A DNA stretch of 64,000 nucleotides from Cordylochernes scorpioides (lineage: Eukaryota > Arthropoda > Arachnida > Pseudoscorpiones > Chernetidae): assembly GCA_030710605.1 (NCBI GenBank), contig CP092879.1, positions 48,977,946 through 49,041,945 of the forward strand. Direction: 5' to 3'. Each line of letters starts with the position of its first letter. Position 1 is the stretch's first letter. Under the pieces are notes generated by a model. That model saw only the letters and a program-made list of their open reading frames with translations, was not told the DNA's origin and searched no databases. The position numbers were made by a program, and so were the translations under genes. Shown piece after piece: positions 1 through 11,165 of the stretch.

Positions 1-205
1 CCCCCCCCCTTGAATGCCTCTGACATGAGGAACAGACACCATGTGCAGCCGCTCCTAACATGGAGTACAAACGCTGCTCATCCTGTATACCTGGATTAGG
101 AGCCCTTACAGGGTACTATCAGCCGGGCCAGCTGAGCCCAGGTTTTTTAGTGAGCTTGTTACTGCTCCCCCTCCTCCTTCTTCATCCGGGCTTGGGACCG
201 GCAAA
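1..205 (+). repeat. Repeat family A, copy 1 (cut by window edge)
   Basis: This is the 3' half of a dispersed ~340-bp repeat that recurs at 1125, 48764, 53087 and 61370 on the plus strand and at 55012, 59866 and 63386 on the minus strand. Shared landmarks are a stretch on the theme tgaggaacagacaccatgtg and an end reading gggaccggcaaaggc. The open frame through it recurs with the repeat, so I treat it as repeat-borne rather than as a gene. The class is unknown; I see no tRNA box A/B and no terminal inverted repeat. Confidence 0.8.
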
Positions 206-344
206 GGCGGATATTGGGAGGGCTTGGCGCATTAGTGACCTTCCTAGAAGTTTCACCAATTTAATCTACCAGACCGCTTCTTGGAGATCTAATACTGTTT
301 ATAATACAATATAATACGGCTTATGATTGTAGAACGATGTTTGA

Positions 345-553
345 CAACTATACCGCAAATGTTTCTTTTGAACGAAAAATCGAAATTTATTTTAAGGAGA
401 AATAACGATTATTTCTAACCTTAAGGATTAAATATGAAAGGATGAATTGTGAAGAGTAATGATAAACGGAAAAATAAAGTGTACATAGATGGGAATCGAA
501 CCTATAGTGTTCCGATTACTGGGCAAATGCCATGTCCACTAGGCTACCCTGTA
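345..553 (-). repeat. tRNA-derived SINE-like element (family C)
   Basis: On the minus strand the right end reads like a tRNA 5' domain: TAGCCTAGTGG matches the polymerase III box A and GGTTCGATTCC matches box B. The anticodon stem does not pair well and position 33 is not T, so it is not a working tRNA gene. The ~130-bp body to the left recurs with the same tRNA head near 8966-9185, and without it around 36515-36795. It is most likely a tRNA-headed SINE. Confidence 0.7.
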
Positions 554-687
554 TATTGGACGATTCTGCAATGAAGGGTGGAATCTTAGAAATAGTTTTC
601 AAGCAAACTATGGACATGAATCTTTTAAACAGAAGAACTACATATACATATTCGCATCGAGCAATGCTCTTCCGCAAACAATAATTA

Positions 688-918
688 TAAGTTTATATAA
701 AAGGGCGTACCTGGATCTGTAAATAAAAAAAATAAATTTTTCAAAATATTTCGAGAGATTGCTCCCTCTTTATCAATTTATTGCACAGTAAATTTAATTT
801 GCAAATTCTTGTAGATCATATGAAAACAAATGAAAAAAGAGGGAGCAATCTCTCGAAATATTTTGAAAAAAAATATATTTTCTTTACAAATCCAGGTACA
901 CCCTTTTATATAAACTTA
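688..918. repeat. Foldback (long inverted repeat) element
   Basis: The left arm starting taagtttatataaaaggg at 688 is the reverse complement of the right arm ending at 918, apart from a few mismatches, with a loop of about 60 bp. Both arms contain the sequence agggagcaatctctcgaaat or its complement. It has no coding capacity and is probably a MITE or foldback transposon. Confidence 0.75.
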
Positions 919-1124
919 ATTGATGGATCGCCTTTTGACTCAAAATAAATACAAGGCCATTAAGGATAGCAGAAGTTTGTTTCATATTTAAATAGAAACA
1001 TTCGTGCTTTATTTCTTCCATTTCTTGTATAAAGATGACAGGTTATCGCCTTATAATGAAAAAAAAAAGGCATATATTAGATTGAATAAAATATTTTGCC
1101 TCAAAACAATTGAATTTCAAACTA
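919..1124. other. Unassigned AT-rich sequence
   Basis: I see no gene, tRNA or clear repeat structure here. Confidence 0.5.
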
Positions 1125-1487
1125 TATCTTCTTCTTCTTCTTTCTTATCTCCGCTCAATCATATTAGGGTATCAAGCTTGTAAAGCTTAAGATTTGACAA
1201 CCATCGTGATTGGGTGAAGTAGAATTCGTCTGCCTTTGTCATTAAGACTGGGAGCACTACTCAGTGGCAGACCGACTTAGCTCTAAAAGAAATGGCCGCC
1301 TCTGACATGAGGAACAGACACCATGTGCAGCCGCTCCTAACATGGAGTACAAAGGCTGCTGATCCTGTATACCTGGATTAGGAGCCCTTACAGGGTACTA
1401 TCAGCCGGGCCAGCTGAGCCCAGGTTTTTTAGTGAGCTTGTTACTGCTCCCCCTCCTCCTTTTTCTTCCGGGCTTGGGGCCGGCAGA
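1125..1487 (+). repeat. Repeat family A, copy 2
   Basis: This is a full-length member. It starts with a cttctt-rich stretch and the phrase ctcaatcatattagggtatc, runs through the shared core and ends at ggggccggca. The minus-strand open frame that crosses its end has no family resemblance and is not called. Confidence 0.8.
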
Positions 1488-1796
1488 TATCTACTCAGAA
1501 CGCAAAATGAATGTCTTGATGCATTTATTAATAAACAGAATTTCAAGATATCTTCCTTCTCTTCTGATGATATGTCCTTAGTATCTAAGAATTGGTGCTT
1601 CATAATATTGTATGAATTAGCTTTTATATATTGTAATACAAACGTATTATATTTTCTAAAGCATTTTGGAGTGAATTTCACAATTATTTTAGGTATTTTA
1701 TTATTAACTAAGTTTAGATTAATATGAACATTTCTCATGCCATGTATATTCTATGTATTGTATACATATTATATAAAATAAAGGATTTAAAAGCAC

Positions 1797-1945
1797 GAAT
1801 GTTTATTTTATACATAATACAAACTTCTACTGTCCTTACTGCGATGAAAAAATATATTGGGAGGGCTTGGCTCATCAGTGGTGAACCCTTCCAGCGGTTT
1901 CGCCAATTTAATCCACCAGACCGCTTCTCAGAGCTCTAATACTGT
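1797..1945 (+). repeat. MITE family M5, partial copy
   Basis: The sequence resembles the element at 2372-2726: it contains a cttctactgtccttactgcga motif followed by gggagggcttggctcatcag. The right half is absent. Sequence from 1946 to 2371 is AT-rich and unassigned. Confidence 0.55.
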
Positions 1946-2371
1946 ATTGAACGATTTTGCTTATATACGCAGCTCTGAAGGGTGGAATCTCAGAAATGGT
2001 TTTCAAGAAGACTATAGACATAAGCTTATAGAACAGTAGAATTACATTTAAATATTTGCATCGAGCAATGCTCTTCCGCAAGCAATAAAGACAAGGTCAG
2101 TTAGGCAAAATTCTACTATATTGAATTCAATATGCTCTCTCTACTTATATGCATAATGTTTGTACTAATATGCAATTATGTTTTCAGATTGAAGAATTAA
2201 TCTTCTGATTTTACCGAAGATAATGAATTCTCCATGGATTAATTTTAAATAAATATTGTTTCACTTCCATTTATAATAATTTTTGTACTTTTGTTTTAAA
2301 TAAGTGTCTTTTAATTACTTTTGTGTTCATATATATATATTATTATGATACATAGCGCGCCATCTGTTATG

Positions 2372-2726
2372 AATATTTGAAACTATTATAGACGTGTATG
2401 ATTCTTTTGAAAATTAAACAATTTCTACTGCCCTTACTGCAATGGAAAAATTAAAGGGAGGGCCTGGCTCATCAGTGGTGAACCCTCCCAGCGGTTTCGC
2501 CAGTTTAATCTACCATACCGCTGTTATATTGCATTTTTAGAACATCCTTTTATAGTGATACTGATGCTAGACTCTTGGAATAGGTATTTTAGATGAACTA
2601 TGGACATAAGCTTTGAGGACAGCAGAATTACATATAAATATATAATTTTTCCATTGCATTAAGGGCAGTAGAAATTGTTTAATTTTCAAAAGAATCATAC
2701 ACGTCTATAATAGTTTCGAATATATA
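2372..2726. mobile_element. MITE family M5 with ~80-bp terminal inverted repeats
   Basis: The left end runs from gaaactattatagacgtgta through a ttctactgcccttactgcaa motif, and its reverse complement closes the element near 2648-2726. The interior holds gggagggcctggctcatcag. Partial relatives lie near 1797, 5900, 11890 and 21289. No transposase is present, so it is non-autonomous; the superfamily is not determined. Confidence 0.7.
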
Positions 2727-2910
2727 TAGTTCACACATATTCTAAACAGATATTCTAATGGAATTTAAATCAAAACCGTTCTAAAAACTGATGATATTTA
2801 TAAGCCAAAATATTAATATTCTCATCATCTTAAATTTTCTTGAGTAATTGTGGTGAGCATTTCAATTATAGATGGTATTTAATTGACACACGTGTTAATG
2901 TACATATACA

Positions 2911-3118
2911 CTCATGGACAAAACTTAAGAAAGTTATACCTTTTAGCATGTATATCGGGATTCATACAATAACTTTAAAAGATATTTAATACACAGTGAC
3001 CTTTTTTAAGACACACGACAAAAACAAATGTGAACAAAATTGCCTCTGTCTACTTTATAAAAACAGACAAAAGGCGACATCAAAAAATGAAAATTCCTTT
3101 AGTTTTGTCCATGAGTAT
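2911..3118. mobile_element. Tc1/mariner-like MITE (family M4)
   Basis: Inverted termini of the form ACTCATGGACAAAACTTAAG are present at both ends (the right end reads ...tttagttttgtccatgagta), 208 bp in all. Near-complete relatives are at 13374-13577 and 16412-16617, and one-ended relatives near 54636 and 62925. The flanking TA dinucleotides fit Tc1/mariner targeting, but this is inferred. Confidence 0.75.
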
Positions 3119-3806
3119 ACATATAATGTGGAGAGGATGACTTTTATTTGTTTCTACTCCAATTCTGATAATCTTTATGGGAATAAAAGTTCTTCAGACA
3201 TGTTCTCATCTCAACGTGTAAGGATGTCCAAGATTAAAGACCAGTCTTGGATACTTAAGATATAATGCTGCGGTATCTTGACCAAAGAGAATCAACCTAT
3301 TCGGACAGTCGTTTGGAGTTGTGATGGGTTCTGTAGGGACTTAAGTGATCAATCCATGAACGAGATCTGGATACAACAGAGGACAGAGGTTTGGAGTTAG
3401 AATTGAAGAATGTGAAAGGTCTCTCACGCGACTTGTCTCACTCTAGACGTACCATTTGTGAAGCACAAAAGTCTGAAGACTGCCCATGTAATTGCCAGAT
3501 AGTTACGTATCTAGTAAATAAAAGTTCCCAAAAGAAGGTGGCCTGATAATTATCCTCCCTTTTGCTTGCTGTTCTTAAATAAATTATATATGCCATTAAA
3601 CATCGAATTCAGTCCGAACTCTGAAGTGTCTATCTGTTAATGGATCATCCTTTATGTGAAAGTCTCTAAATCTAATTCAGGCAATATTCTAGGAAAGTAA
3701 AGAACTTTCAATCTCTTTCAAATATATTTTTCTCCTTACAAGGCTTAGGAATATCATTTATTGGGGCTCTTATCAAGGTTACAATATGGACCCATTAAAG
3801 ATTTGT
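3119..3806. other. Unassigned sequence
   Basis: No reading frame with recognisable content and no obvious repeat structure could be seen between the MITE and the LINE target site. Confidence 0.4.
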
Positions 3807-3843
3807 AAGGAAGTCTCTTTCATATAAATGATCATATATTTCA

Positions 3844-4359
3844 TTGTTATGGCTGATATATTTAAATGATCTGCTAACTAATTTGCAATCACCAAACTCT
3901 GAAATCATTTGCTATGCTGATGATGTAACTATTATATGTTGGAATAATGGGTTAACAAATCTAAAAAAGTCGATTGAGTTTAATTTGGAAAAGATAGATC
4001 AATGGTGTAATGATAATAAGCTGAATATCAATCTTGATAAAACTAGTATTTTACACTTTCACAATAAAGACAAAATTTCAATTAATTTTAGAGACAATAT
4101 TATTATGCCCGTAGAAGAAATTAAAATTCTTGGAATTACGAATGCGAATCATAGATGGAAAAACAAATTGAATTTTGGCCCTCACCTTAACATTATACTA
4201 AACAAAACCCAAAGATTGAAAAACCTTCTTTTTTCAATATGTGGAAAATCTTGGGGTCTTAGCACCCAAAAAAGGCTTACACTTTATAAATCTATAATAA
4301 GACCAACGTTAACTCACGGAACAGAAATATGGTTTCAATTTATTAGCAAAAAAATATAA
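3844..4359 (+). pseudogene. LINE reverse transcriptase, C-terminal fragment
   Basis: The 171-residue frame holds the RT catalytic signature YADD (followed by VTI) at about residues 24-27, then the thumb-region pattern with DKT and ILGI, typical of LINE ORF2. The N-terminal fingers and endonuclease are missing because of 5' truncation. The frame stops at 4359 and the rest of the protein continues in another frame from about 4524, beyond a TA microsatellite at 4497-4519, so the copy is dead. Confidence 0.8.
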
Positions 4360-5123
4360 GTACAAACTGAACTCAATGCAATATCAAATTCTGCTATGGT
4401 GTACCCAAACATATAGAACAACCAGTTATAACTGTGTTCACACCTTAGCCAATATTCCTTTGATCACTGATTATATGGAATCTAGAATTATAGGTTATAT
4501 ATATATATATATATATATATGAGTTGAATAATTTATCAACAGAAGATAAACAATTTTATGATTTGTATATTCCAGGTATACTCAAAGATTTCATTATATC
4601 AAGGATTAATTTACTGAAAAAGAATACTAATCAAACATTTCAAAGTTTCTTTCCTTATGCAATTCCGAAATATTTTCGACCAAACTATTATAATTCACAA
4701 TTTATAACGAACCATGGAAATTTTAAGGGATTTTTATCAAAAATTGGCGCGAGTGAAGACTCTAGCTGTCATTGTGGCAACGAATTCCAGGACTCGAGAC
4801 ACCTACTGCTGGAATGTCCACTCTTCTTCACCGCTAGACAACAGACAATAAATAATGTTGTAGATCTATATCAATTTGTAAATAGCAGAGAGAATTATCA
4901 TAAGTTTAATTATTTTTGTAAATATATTCATGATTTTCTTTCAAACCTGAAAGGTTCAGGTTCCTAATATATATATATTTTTTTTCTCTTTTTATTTCGA
5001 TTACTTTTTTTTTTTTTTTGTAAAAATTTTATAACTGTTTCTGTTTAAAAAATGTAAATCGACGCAATTATCCCTAGCCGGAATATCGCGTTTGTGTGTT
5101 GAAATAAATAAATAAAATAAAAA
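3845..5123 (+). mobile_element. 5'-truncated LINE (non-LTR retrotransposon)
   Basis: Only the 3' part of ORF2 survives: the C-terminal half of reverse transcriptase, then a CCHC-type tail, a 3' UTR and an A-rich tail (aaataaataaataaaataaa) near 5103. A 38-bp direct repeat starting aaggaagtctctttc flanks it exactly, at 3807-3844 and 5124-5161. This target-site duplication marks a target-primed insertion with 5' truncation. The clade is probably Jockey/I-like, from the layout only. Confidence 0.85.
4524..4967 (+). pseudogene. LINE ORF2 C-terminal domain with zinc-knuckle-like motif
   Basis: This is a 147-residue open frame with a CHCGNEFQDSRHLLLEC motif at roughly residues 82-98, the Cys/His cluster usual near the C-terminus of I/Jockey-type ORF2 proteins. 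It continues the RT frame at 3844-4359 after a frame break. Downstream are AT-rich 3' UTR and the A-rich tail. Confidence 0.7.
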
Positions 5124-5161
5124 AAGGAAGTCTCTTTCATATAAATGATCATATATTTCAT

Positions 5162-5899
5162 CCTAGGAAATATTTAAGCTACGCACATGTATTTCAAGTT
5201 GATAATTATTTAATTATATATATGTAAAAACGAATATTAGATATTTTAGACAGTTTATCCACCCAACTTGGTAAATTAATAATAAGAGGAATGAAGTAGA
5301 GACTACATGTCGTGGATTTTTTTAACAGTTTGACTCGAAGAGCCTGACTGACTAACTATGGACAAAGGAATTGTATACCATACATTGAACTACTTGAAGT
5401 TCTGAAGCAAAACTTAAGGATCATTGATATTATGATTAATAAGAATCCGTCATAATACGATATTTTTTCACGATGTCTATGCAGTTTCAACATAAAATCA
5501 TGAAGCAACTTGGAATTCAAATATGATTCCTGTAGCAATGGCTTCAGCTAATTATATTAGAAAGTTGAATCATAATTAAATTCGATATTGTTAAGAAAAG
5601 GATGTATGGACCCTGATGTAGTTGACTATGTTATACTTATAAAATAATATTACTGGTCGTCTACAAATGAAATAATTCATCTGGAACAGTGATAGGTACA
5701 TAAACTACAGCAAACATCGTCAAGTTATACATCAAAAAGTTAAAACAAAATGCATTCTGCATCATCAACATGCCCTTTTCGGTATCTAATTTATTGGTAG
5801 AAAGACCCAAGAGGAAGCAAATATTCTTCCTCGAGCATTACAAGAGCATTATAACCTGTACAATTAGAATGATAATATAAAAAATCCCAGTCTTTACTA
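5162..5899. other. Unassigned AT-rich sequence
   Basis: I see neither a gene nor a repeat that recurs in the window, apart from the MITE M5 fragment that begins near 5900. Confidence 0.4.
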
Positions 5900-6003
5900 T
5901 TACTGATGAGCCAGGCCCTCCCTTTAATTTTTACATTTCAGTAAGGGCAGTAGAAATTGTTTAATTTCAAAAAGAATCTTACGCGTTTAAAATAGTTTCG
6001 AAT
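5900..6003 (-). repeat. MITE family M5 terminal fragment
   Basis: This stretch contains the reversed M5 landmarks ctgatgagccaggccctccc and agggcagtagaaattgttta, matching one end of 2372-2726. Confidence 0.6.
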
Positions 6004-7654
6004 TTTGGTAACACCTATTGTTACATTGTTACAAAAATGAAAATATAAAGTCATTCCAGTTTACAAACTATAATTACCTCTTAGTATATATCTTTAAAAC
6101 GAACAATATTACTATAGCATTATAACCTGTATAATTAGAACTTAGAATGATAATATAAAAATTCCAGTATTTACTATAACACCTATTGTTACATTGTTAC
6201 AAAAATGAAAATATAGAGTAATCCCAGTTTACAAACTATAATAACCTCTCAGTATATATCTTTAAAAGTGACAATATTACTAGAGCATTATAACCTGTAC
6301 AATTAGAACTTAGAATGATAATATAAAAATTACCATTATTTGTTATAACATCTATTGTTACATTGTTACAAAAATGAAAATATGAAGTAATTTCAGTTTA
6401 GAAACTATAATTACCTCTTAGTATATATCTTTAAAAGGGAAAATATTACTAGAGCATTATAACCTGTACAAATAGAACTTAGAATGACAACATACCAATT
6501 CCCAGTCTTTGCTATAACACCTATTGTTAAATTGCTCGAAAATAAAAATATAAACTAATTCCAGTTTACAAACTATAATTACCTCTTAGTATATATCTTT
6601 AAAGGGGACAATATTACTATAGCATTATAACCTGTACAATTAGAACTTAGAATGATAATATAAAAATTCCAGTATTTACTATAACACCTATTGTTACATT
6701 TTTACAAAAATGAAAATATAAAGTAATTCCAGTTTACAAACTATAATAACCTCTTAGTATATATATTTAAAAGGGACAATATTACTATAGCATTATAACC
6801 TGTACAATTAGAACTTAGAATGATAATATAAAAATTCCAGTATTTACTATAACACCTATTGTTACATTTTTACAAAAATGAAAATATAAAGTAATTCCAG
6901 TTTACAAACTATAATAACCTCTTAGTATATATATTTAAAAGTGACAATATTACTATAGCATTATAACCTGTACAATTAGAATGATGATATGAAAATTCCA
7001 GTATTTACTAAAACATATATTGTTACATTTCTCAAAAATGAAAATATAAAGTAATTCCAGTTTTCAAACTATAATTACTTCTTAGTATATATCTTTAAAA
7101 GGGACAATATTACTATAGCATTATAACCTGTACAATTAGAATAATAATATAAAAATTCCCAGTCTTTGCTATAACACCTATTGTTACAAGTTTACAAAAA
7201 TTAAAATATAAAGTAATTCCAGTTTAAAACTATAATTAACTTTTAGTATATATCTTTAAAAAAGGGACAATATTACTATAGCATTATAACCTGTTCAATT
7301 AGAACTTAGAATGATAATATAAAAATTCCCAGTCTCTTTGCTATAACACCTATTGTTACATTGTATAAATGAAAATATAAAGTATTTCCAGTTTACAAAC
7401 TATAATAACCTCTTAGTATATATATTTAAAAGGGAAAATATTACTATAGCATTATAACCTGTACAATTGGAATGATAATATAAAAATATTCCAGTATTTA
7501 CTATAACACCTATTGTTACATTGTTACAAAAATGAAAGTATAAAGTAATTCTAGTTTACAAACTTTATTTACCTCTTAGTATATATATTTAAAAGGGACA
7601 ATATTACTATAGCATTATAACCTGTACAATTGGAATGATAATATAAAAATATTC

Positions 7655-8016
7655 CATTGGTAAACGGTTTGCGGATTTCGACAAATTAGAAAGAAGGAAT
7701 CATATATCGCCGCAACTCTTTTTATAGTTGATTCTTTATATTTATTCAATTACGTAACTTTCTTTTAAGATATTTTTGTACCATATTACATTTGAAGTTA
7801 GGATCAGACATAACGTGGCCACGCGGTGCTATTGAAACGAGGGCGATAGGGGCGTGGTAAATTTCTTTTCGTTTATTTTGATTTATATTAAAAACGATAT
7901 ATAATCTCTCTTTGTTTGTACAATATAATTAGCTGAAGAAGGGCTTGCCCGAAAGCTTCCTTAACCGCTATAATAATAAAAAGAGTTGCGGCGATATATG
8001 ATTCCTTCTTTCTAAT
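7655..8016. mobile_element. Inverted-repeat element inside the 168-bp satellite
   Basis: A ~38-bp arm starting ttagaaagaaggaatcatat at about 7685 is repeated in reverse complement up to 8016. The interior contains ctgaagaagggcttgcccga followed by aagcttcc, a CTGAAGA ... GAAA arrangement resembling a hammerhead core, although stem I does not pair well here. Confidence 0.65.
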
Positions 8017-8663
8017 AACACCTATTGTTACATTGTTACAAAAATGGAAATATAAAGTAATTCTAGTTTACAAACTTTATTTACCTCTTAGTATATTTAT
8101 TTAAAAGGGACAATATTACTATAGCATTATAACCTGTACAATTAGAACTTAGAATGATAATATAAAAATTCCAATCTTTACTATAACACCTATTGTTACA
8201 CTGCTCAAAAATGTAAAAAAATAAAGTAATTCCAGTTTTCAAACTATAATTACGTCTTAGTATATATCTTTTAAAAAAGGGACAATATTACTAGAGCATT
8301 ATAACCTGTACAATTAGAACTTAGAATGATAATATAAAAATTCCCATTTTTTACTATAACACCTATTGTTACATTGTTACAAAATTTAAAAAATATTAAG
8401 TAATTCCAGTTTACAAACTATAATTACCTCTTAGTATATATCTTTAAAAGGGACAATATTACTATAGCATTATAACCTGTACAATTAGAACTTAGAATGA
8501 TAATATAAAAATTCCCAGTATTTGCTATAACACCTATTGTTACATTGTTACAAAAATATAAAAATATAGAGTAATCCCAGTTTACAAACTATAATTACCT
8601 CTTAGTATATATCTCAAAAGTGACAATATTACTATAGCATTATAACCTGTACAATCAGAACTT

Positions 8664-8875
8664 AAACCATTTTTGTTGAATATTGAACTGAGAGATCCTG
8701 TCCTTGTCTGGAGGAGGGCTCTCTCAAGATGGAGAAGCCTCCCAACCTGAGAACAGCTTTTAATATTTTTTATCACCAAATTGTAAATAATCACATTTAT
8801 CTTTGTTTAATTTATCTTTGGTTTTTGTAACAATTAACTAAGCGTGTCAATAAAATATATTGAATTGTTTATTAG
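8664..8875 (+). mobile_element. Short insertion with AATAAA end, possible LINE/SINE 3' tail
   Basis: The satellite breaks at an agaactt that reappears as tagaactt after the insertion, suggesting a short target duplication. The insert ends gtgtcaataaaatatattga. It has no coding content, and the family is not recognised. Confidence 0.5.
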
Positions 8876-8965
8876 AACTTGAGATGATAATATAAAAATT
8901 CCCAGTCTTTGCTATAACACCTCTATTGTTTCATTGTTACAAAAATTAAATTATAAAGTAATTAC

Positions 8966-9185
8966 AGAACGACATTTGAAATTATCCCGCATGGTTTCTT
9001 TTGAATGAAAAATCGAAATTTTATTTTAAGGAGAAATAACGATTATTTCTAACCTTAGGGATGAAATATGATAGGATGAATTGTGAAGAGTAATGATGAA
9101 CGGAAAAATAAAGTGTACAGGGATGGGAATCGAACCCATAGTGTTCTGCTTACCGGGCAGATGCCATGTCCACTAGGCTACCTTG
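8966..9185 (-). repeat. tRNA-derived SINE-like element (family C), copy 2
   Basis: It has the same body as 345-553, followed on the minus strand by box A TAGCCTAGTGG and box B GGTTCGATTCC. This copy's tRNA part folds better (TCTGC/GCAGA anticodon stem) but position 33 is C. It is a SINE head rather than a functional tRNA. Confidence 0.7.
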
Positions 9186-9189
9186 AAAT

Positions 9190-9892
9190 ATTTCTCCGTT
9201 CGTAAATATTATATATAGTAATTTATAATACAATCATAAGTCGCATTATATTGTATTATAAAGTATTTACAGTTTACAAACTGTAATTATACCTCTTATT
9301 ACATTTTTAAAAATGAAAATTTATATTTTAAATAAAGTATAATATGCATTTCTGGCAGCGCAAACTTTTGCAAAAGACATTGAATAGTATTTCCAAGTGA
9401 TATATTAATTTAAATAACTATCTTGAATTACTAAATTTACCTACAAGGTTTTCCCAAAAGATCGTAAACACTTGCAAAAATTTAAAATACCAATATTATT
9501 CGCCATAATATTATTTACCGTTATGTATAATGTCTTTATATTATGTATACATTAATTATTTGAAAGAGGAAAAATAAAAATCAGGTAAAAGGTTTCTTTT
9601 TAATTTGAATTTGCAAGTTTTCAAGCAAAATATACTGTTCTTCAACGGGCTGTTACTCTATGTACAATCTCTTAATAACCTTTATATAAAATAACTTTTG
9701 TTATTGGCATGTTTTCTCTTTTATTTTTCCTCTTTCAATTAATTTCTGGGTAACTATTGCTCACATAAATTAATTATATTATGTATTATTATGTATTCGT
9801 CGTAATTAATATTATTCTCCAAGTAAACAGAAAAATAACGTTTAAGAAAAACAAGAACTTTTGGGACAACCTTATATTTTGAGGAAAAAACG
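9190..9892. other. Unassigned AT-rich sequence
   Basis: There is no recognisable gene or repeat relationship in this stretch. Confidence 0.4.
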
Positions 9893-10120
9893 CTTTTTCT
9901 TATGTCTAAAGAGTTTAAGAAGACAGTGCCAACAGCCCAAAACGCGTTCCTGATTGGATTATCTTGATTTATCAAGAAAATGGGTTAGTTAAATATCAAG
10001 GAACAGGTTAAATCAATGTTAAGCTTATTTCTGTTCTACTAGATGGATTTCTTCCATCTAAAAGTTTATGTGAACGTGTCATGATATGCCTTTTTTTGAA
10101 TTTTGATAGATTGCCTTCTC
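9893..10120 (+). repeat. Degenerate copy of hammerhead-bearing element family M10
   Basis: It aligns by eye with 15455-15712 and 17478-17700: a cttgatttatcaagaaa core, then aaatatcaaggaacaggtta, then an atgcctttttttgaat end. The ribozyme segment is decayed: a gtgccaacag and a following acgcgttc are still visible, but CTGANGA and GAAA are lost. Confidence 0.6.
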
Positions 10121-10243
10121 ATCTATCATGCTGACATGCTAAAAGTAAGGTAATATGATTGACATATCAACATATTTGTAATCTTATATATAACAAGATG
10201 AATATGGGAATGTGCTCATAGATGGACCAATGATAAATCTGGC

Positions 10244-10249
10244 TATAAA
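10244..10249 (+). promoter_or_regulatory. TATA box of the metalloprotease gene
   Basis: TATAAA lies in ggctataaaagc, 40 bp upstream of the start ATG at 10284. Transcription would then begin near 10272-10277 in cttcactctc, leaving a 5' leader of only about ten bases. The spacing is canonical; the start site is inferred. Confidence 0.6.
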
Positions 10250-10283
10250 AGCTGCTAGCTAGTGTTTACACTTCACTCTCACA

Positions 10284-10353
10284 ATGGCTTCTGTTGGAAA
10301 GTACTTGATCCTTTCTGTACTTGTGGCTGTGGCCTTCGCCGGTCCTGTTAAAG
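10284..10353 (+). CDS. Metalloprotease exon 1 (signal peptide)
   Basis: ATG at 10284 starts MASVGKYLILSVLVAVAFAG, a clear signal peptide with a short basic n-region, a hydrophobic core and a likely cleavage after AFA or AFAG. The exon ends in phase 1 before the donor gtaatt. The start is chosen because it is the only ATG between the TATA box and the donor. Confidence 0.85.
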
Positions 10354-10382
10354 GTAATTCATATATATTGCATATAATATAT

Positions 10383-11165
10383 ATTCTGGTGGTACTTATC
10401 TCCATGGTTAAACCGATTCCTGAAGTCCACTCCTCTCCAATTTTGCGGTGGTAATTATATACCTTGAAAATAGGTCCTCTATTGTTAGTTCTGAGCATGA
10501 CAAGATATGATGAATGGTGGTGGTGGTGCTTATCTCCATGGTTAAACCAATTCCTGAAGTCCACTCCTCTCCAATTTTTCGATGGTAGTTATAGACCTGG
10601 AAAATAGGTTCTCTATTGTCAGTTCTGAGCATGACAAGATATGATGAATGGTGGTGGTGGTGCTTATCTCCATGGTTAAACCAATTCCTGAAGTCCACTT
10701 CTCTCCAATTTTGCGATGGTAGTTATAGACCTGGAAAATAGGTCCTCTATTGTCAGTTCTGAGCATGACAAGATATGATGAATGGTGGTGCTTATCTCCA
10801 TGGTTAAACCAATTCCTGAAGTCCACTCCTCTCCAATTTTGTGATGGTAGTTATAGACCTGGAAAATAGGTCCTCTATTGTCAATTCTGAGCATGACAAT
10901 ATATGATGAATGGTGGTGGTGGTGCTTATCTCCATGGTTAAACCAATTCCTGAAGTCCACTCCTCTCCAATTTTGCGATGGTAGTTATAGGCCTGGAAAA
11001 TAGGTTCTCTATTGTCAGTTCTGACCATGACAAGATATGATGAATGGTGGTGGTGGTGCTTATCTCCATGGTTAAACCAATTCCTGAAGTCCACTCCTCT
11101 CCAATTTTGCGATGGTAGTTATAGGCCTGGAAAATAGGTTCTCTATTGTCAGTTCTGACCATGAC
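10383..11165. repeat. 134-bp minisatellite in metalloprotease intron 1
   Basis: About 5.8 copies of a 134-bp unit (one copy 128 bp) share cttatctccatggttaaacc and cctctccaattttgcgatgg. The unit ends in a (ggt)n run that varies in length. Overlapping minus-strand open frames rotate because 134 is not a multiple of three; I regard them as by-products. Confidence 0.9.

Larger units (their letters stand above)
6004..8970. repeat. Satellite array, ~168-bp unit, interrupted twice
   Basis: About 17 diverged head-to-tail copies share ataacctgtacaattagaac, taacacctattgttacattg and cctcttagtatatatcttta. Spacing of the first landmark is near 168 bp; some units lack short segments. Two unrelated insertions interrupt it (about 7655-8016 and 8664-8875). 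It is non-coding, with GC content well below the rest of the window. Confidence 0.85.

Noticed and set aside
60..314. 84-residue frame with a hydrophobic stretch that looks like a membrane protein
   Set aside because: The same sequence recurs at eight places with frame-disrupting differences; it belongs to repeat family A.
478..552. tRNA gene on the minus strand
   Set aside because: Box A and B are good, but the anticodon stem is mispaired, U33 is missing, and the sequence recurs attached to the same repeat body.
2440..2520. Hammerhead in MITE family M5 (CTGATGA on the minus strand, GGCGAAACC nearby)
   Set aside because: GAAA precedes CTGATGA, which would need a type II permutation with a stem I between them, but only about five bases separate the cleavage position from the core, too few for a hairpin.
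10259..11162. Series of overlapping minus-strand frames with His-rich peptides in intron 1
   Set aside because: They are produced by a 134-bp minisatellite whose length is not a multiple of three; each frame ends after ~95 codons and the His run is just the (ggt)n tract read in reverse.
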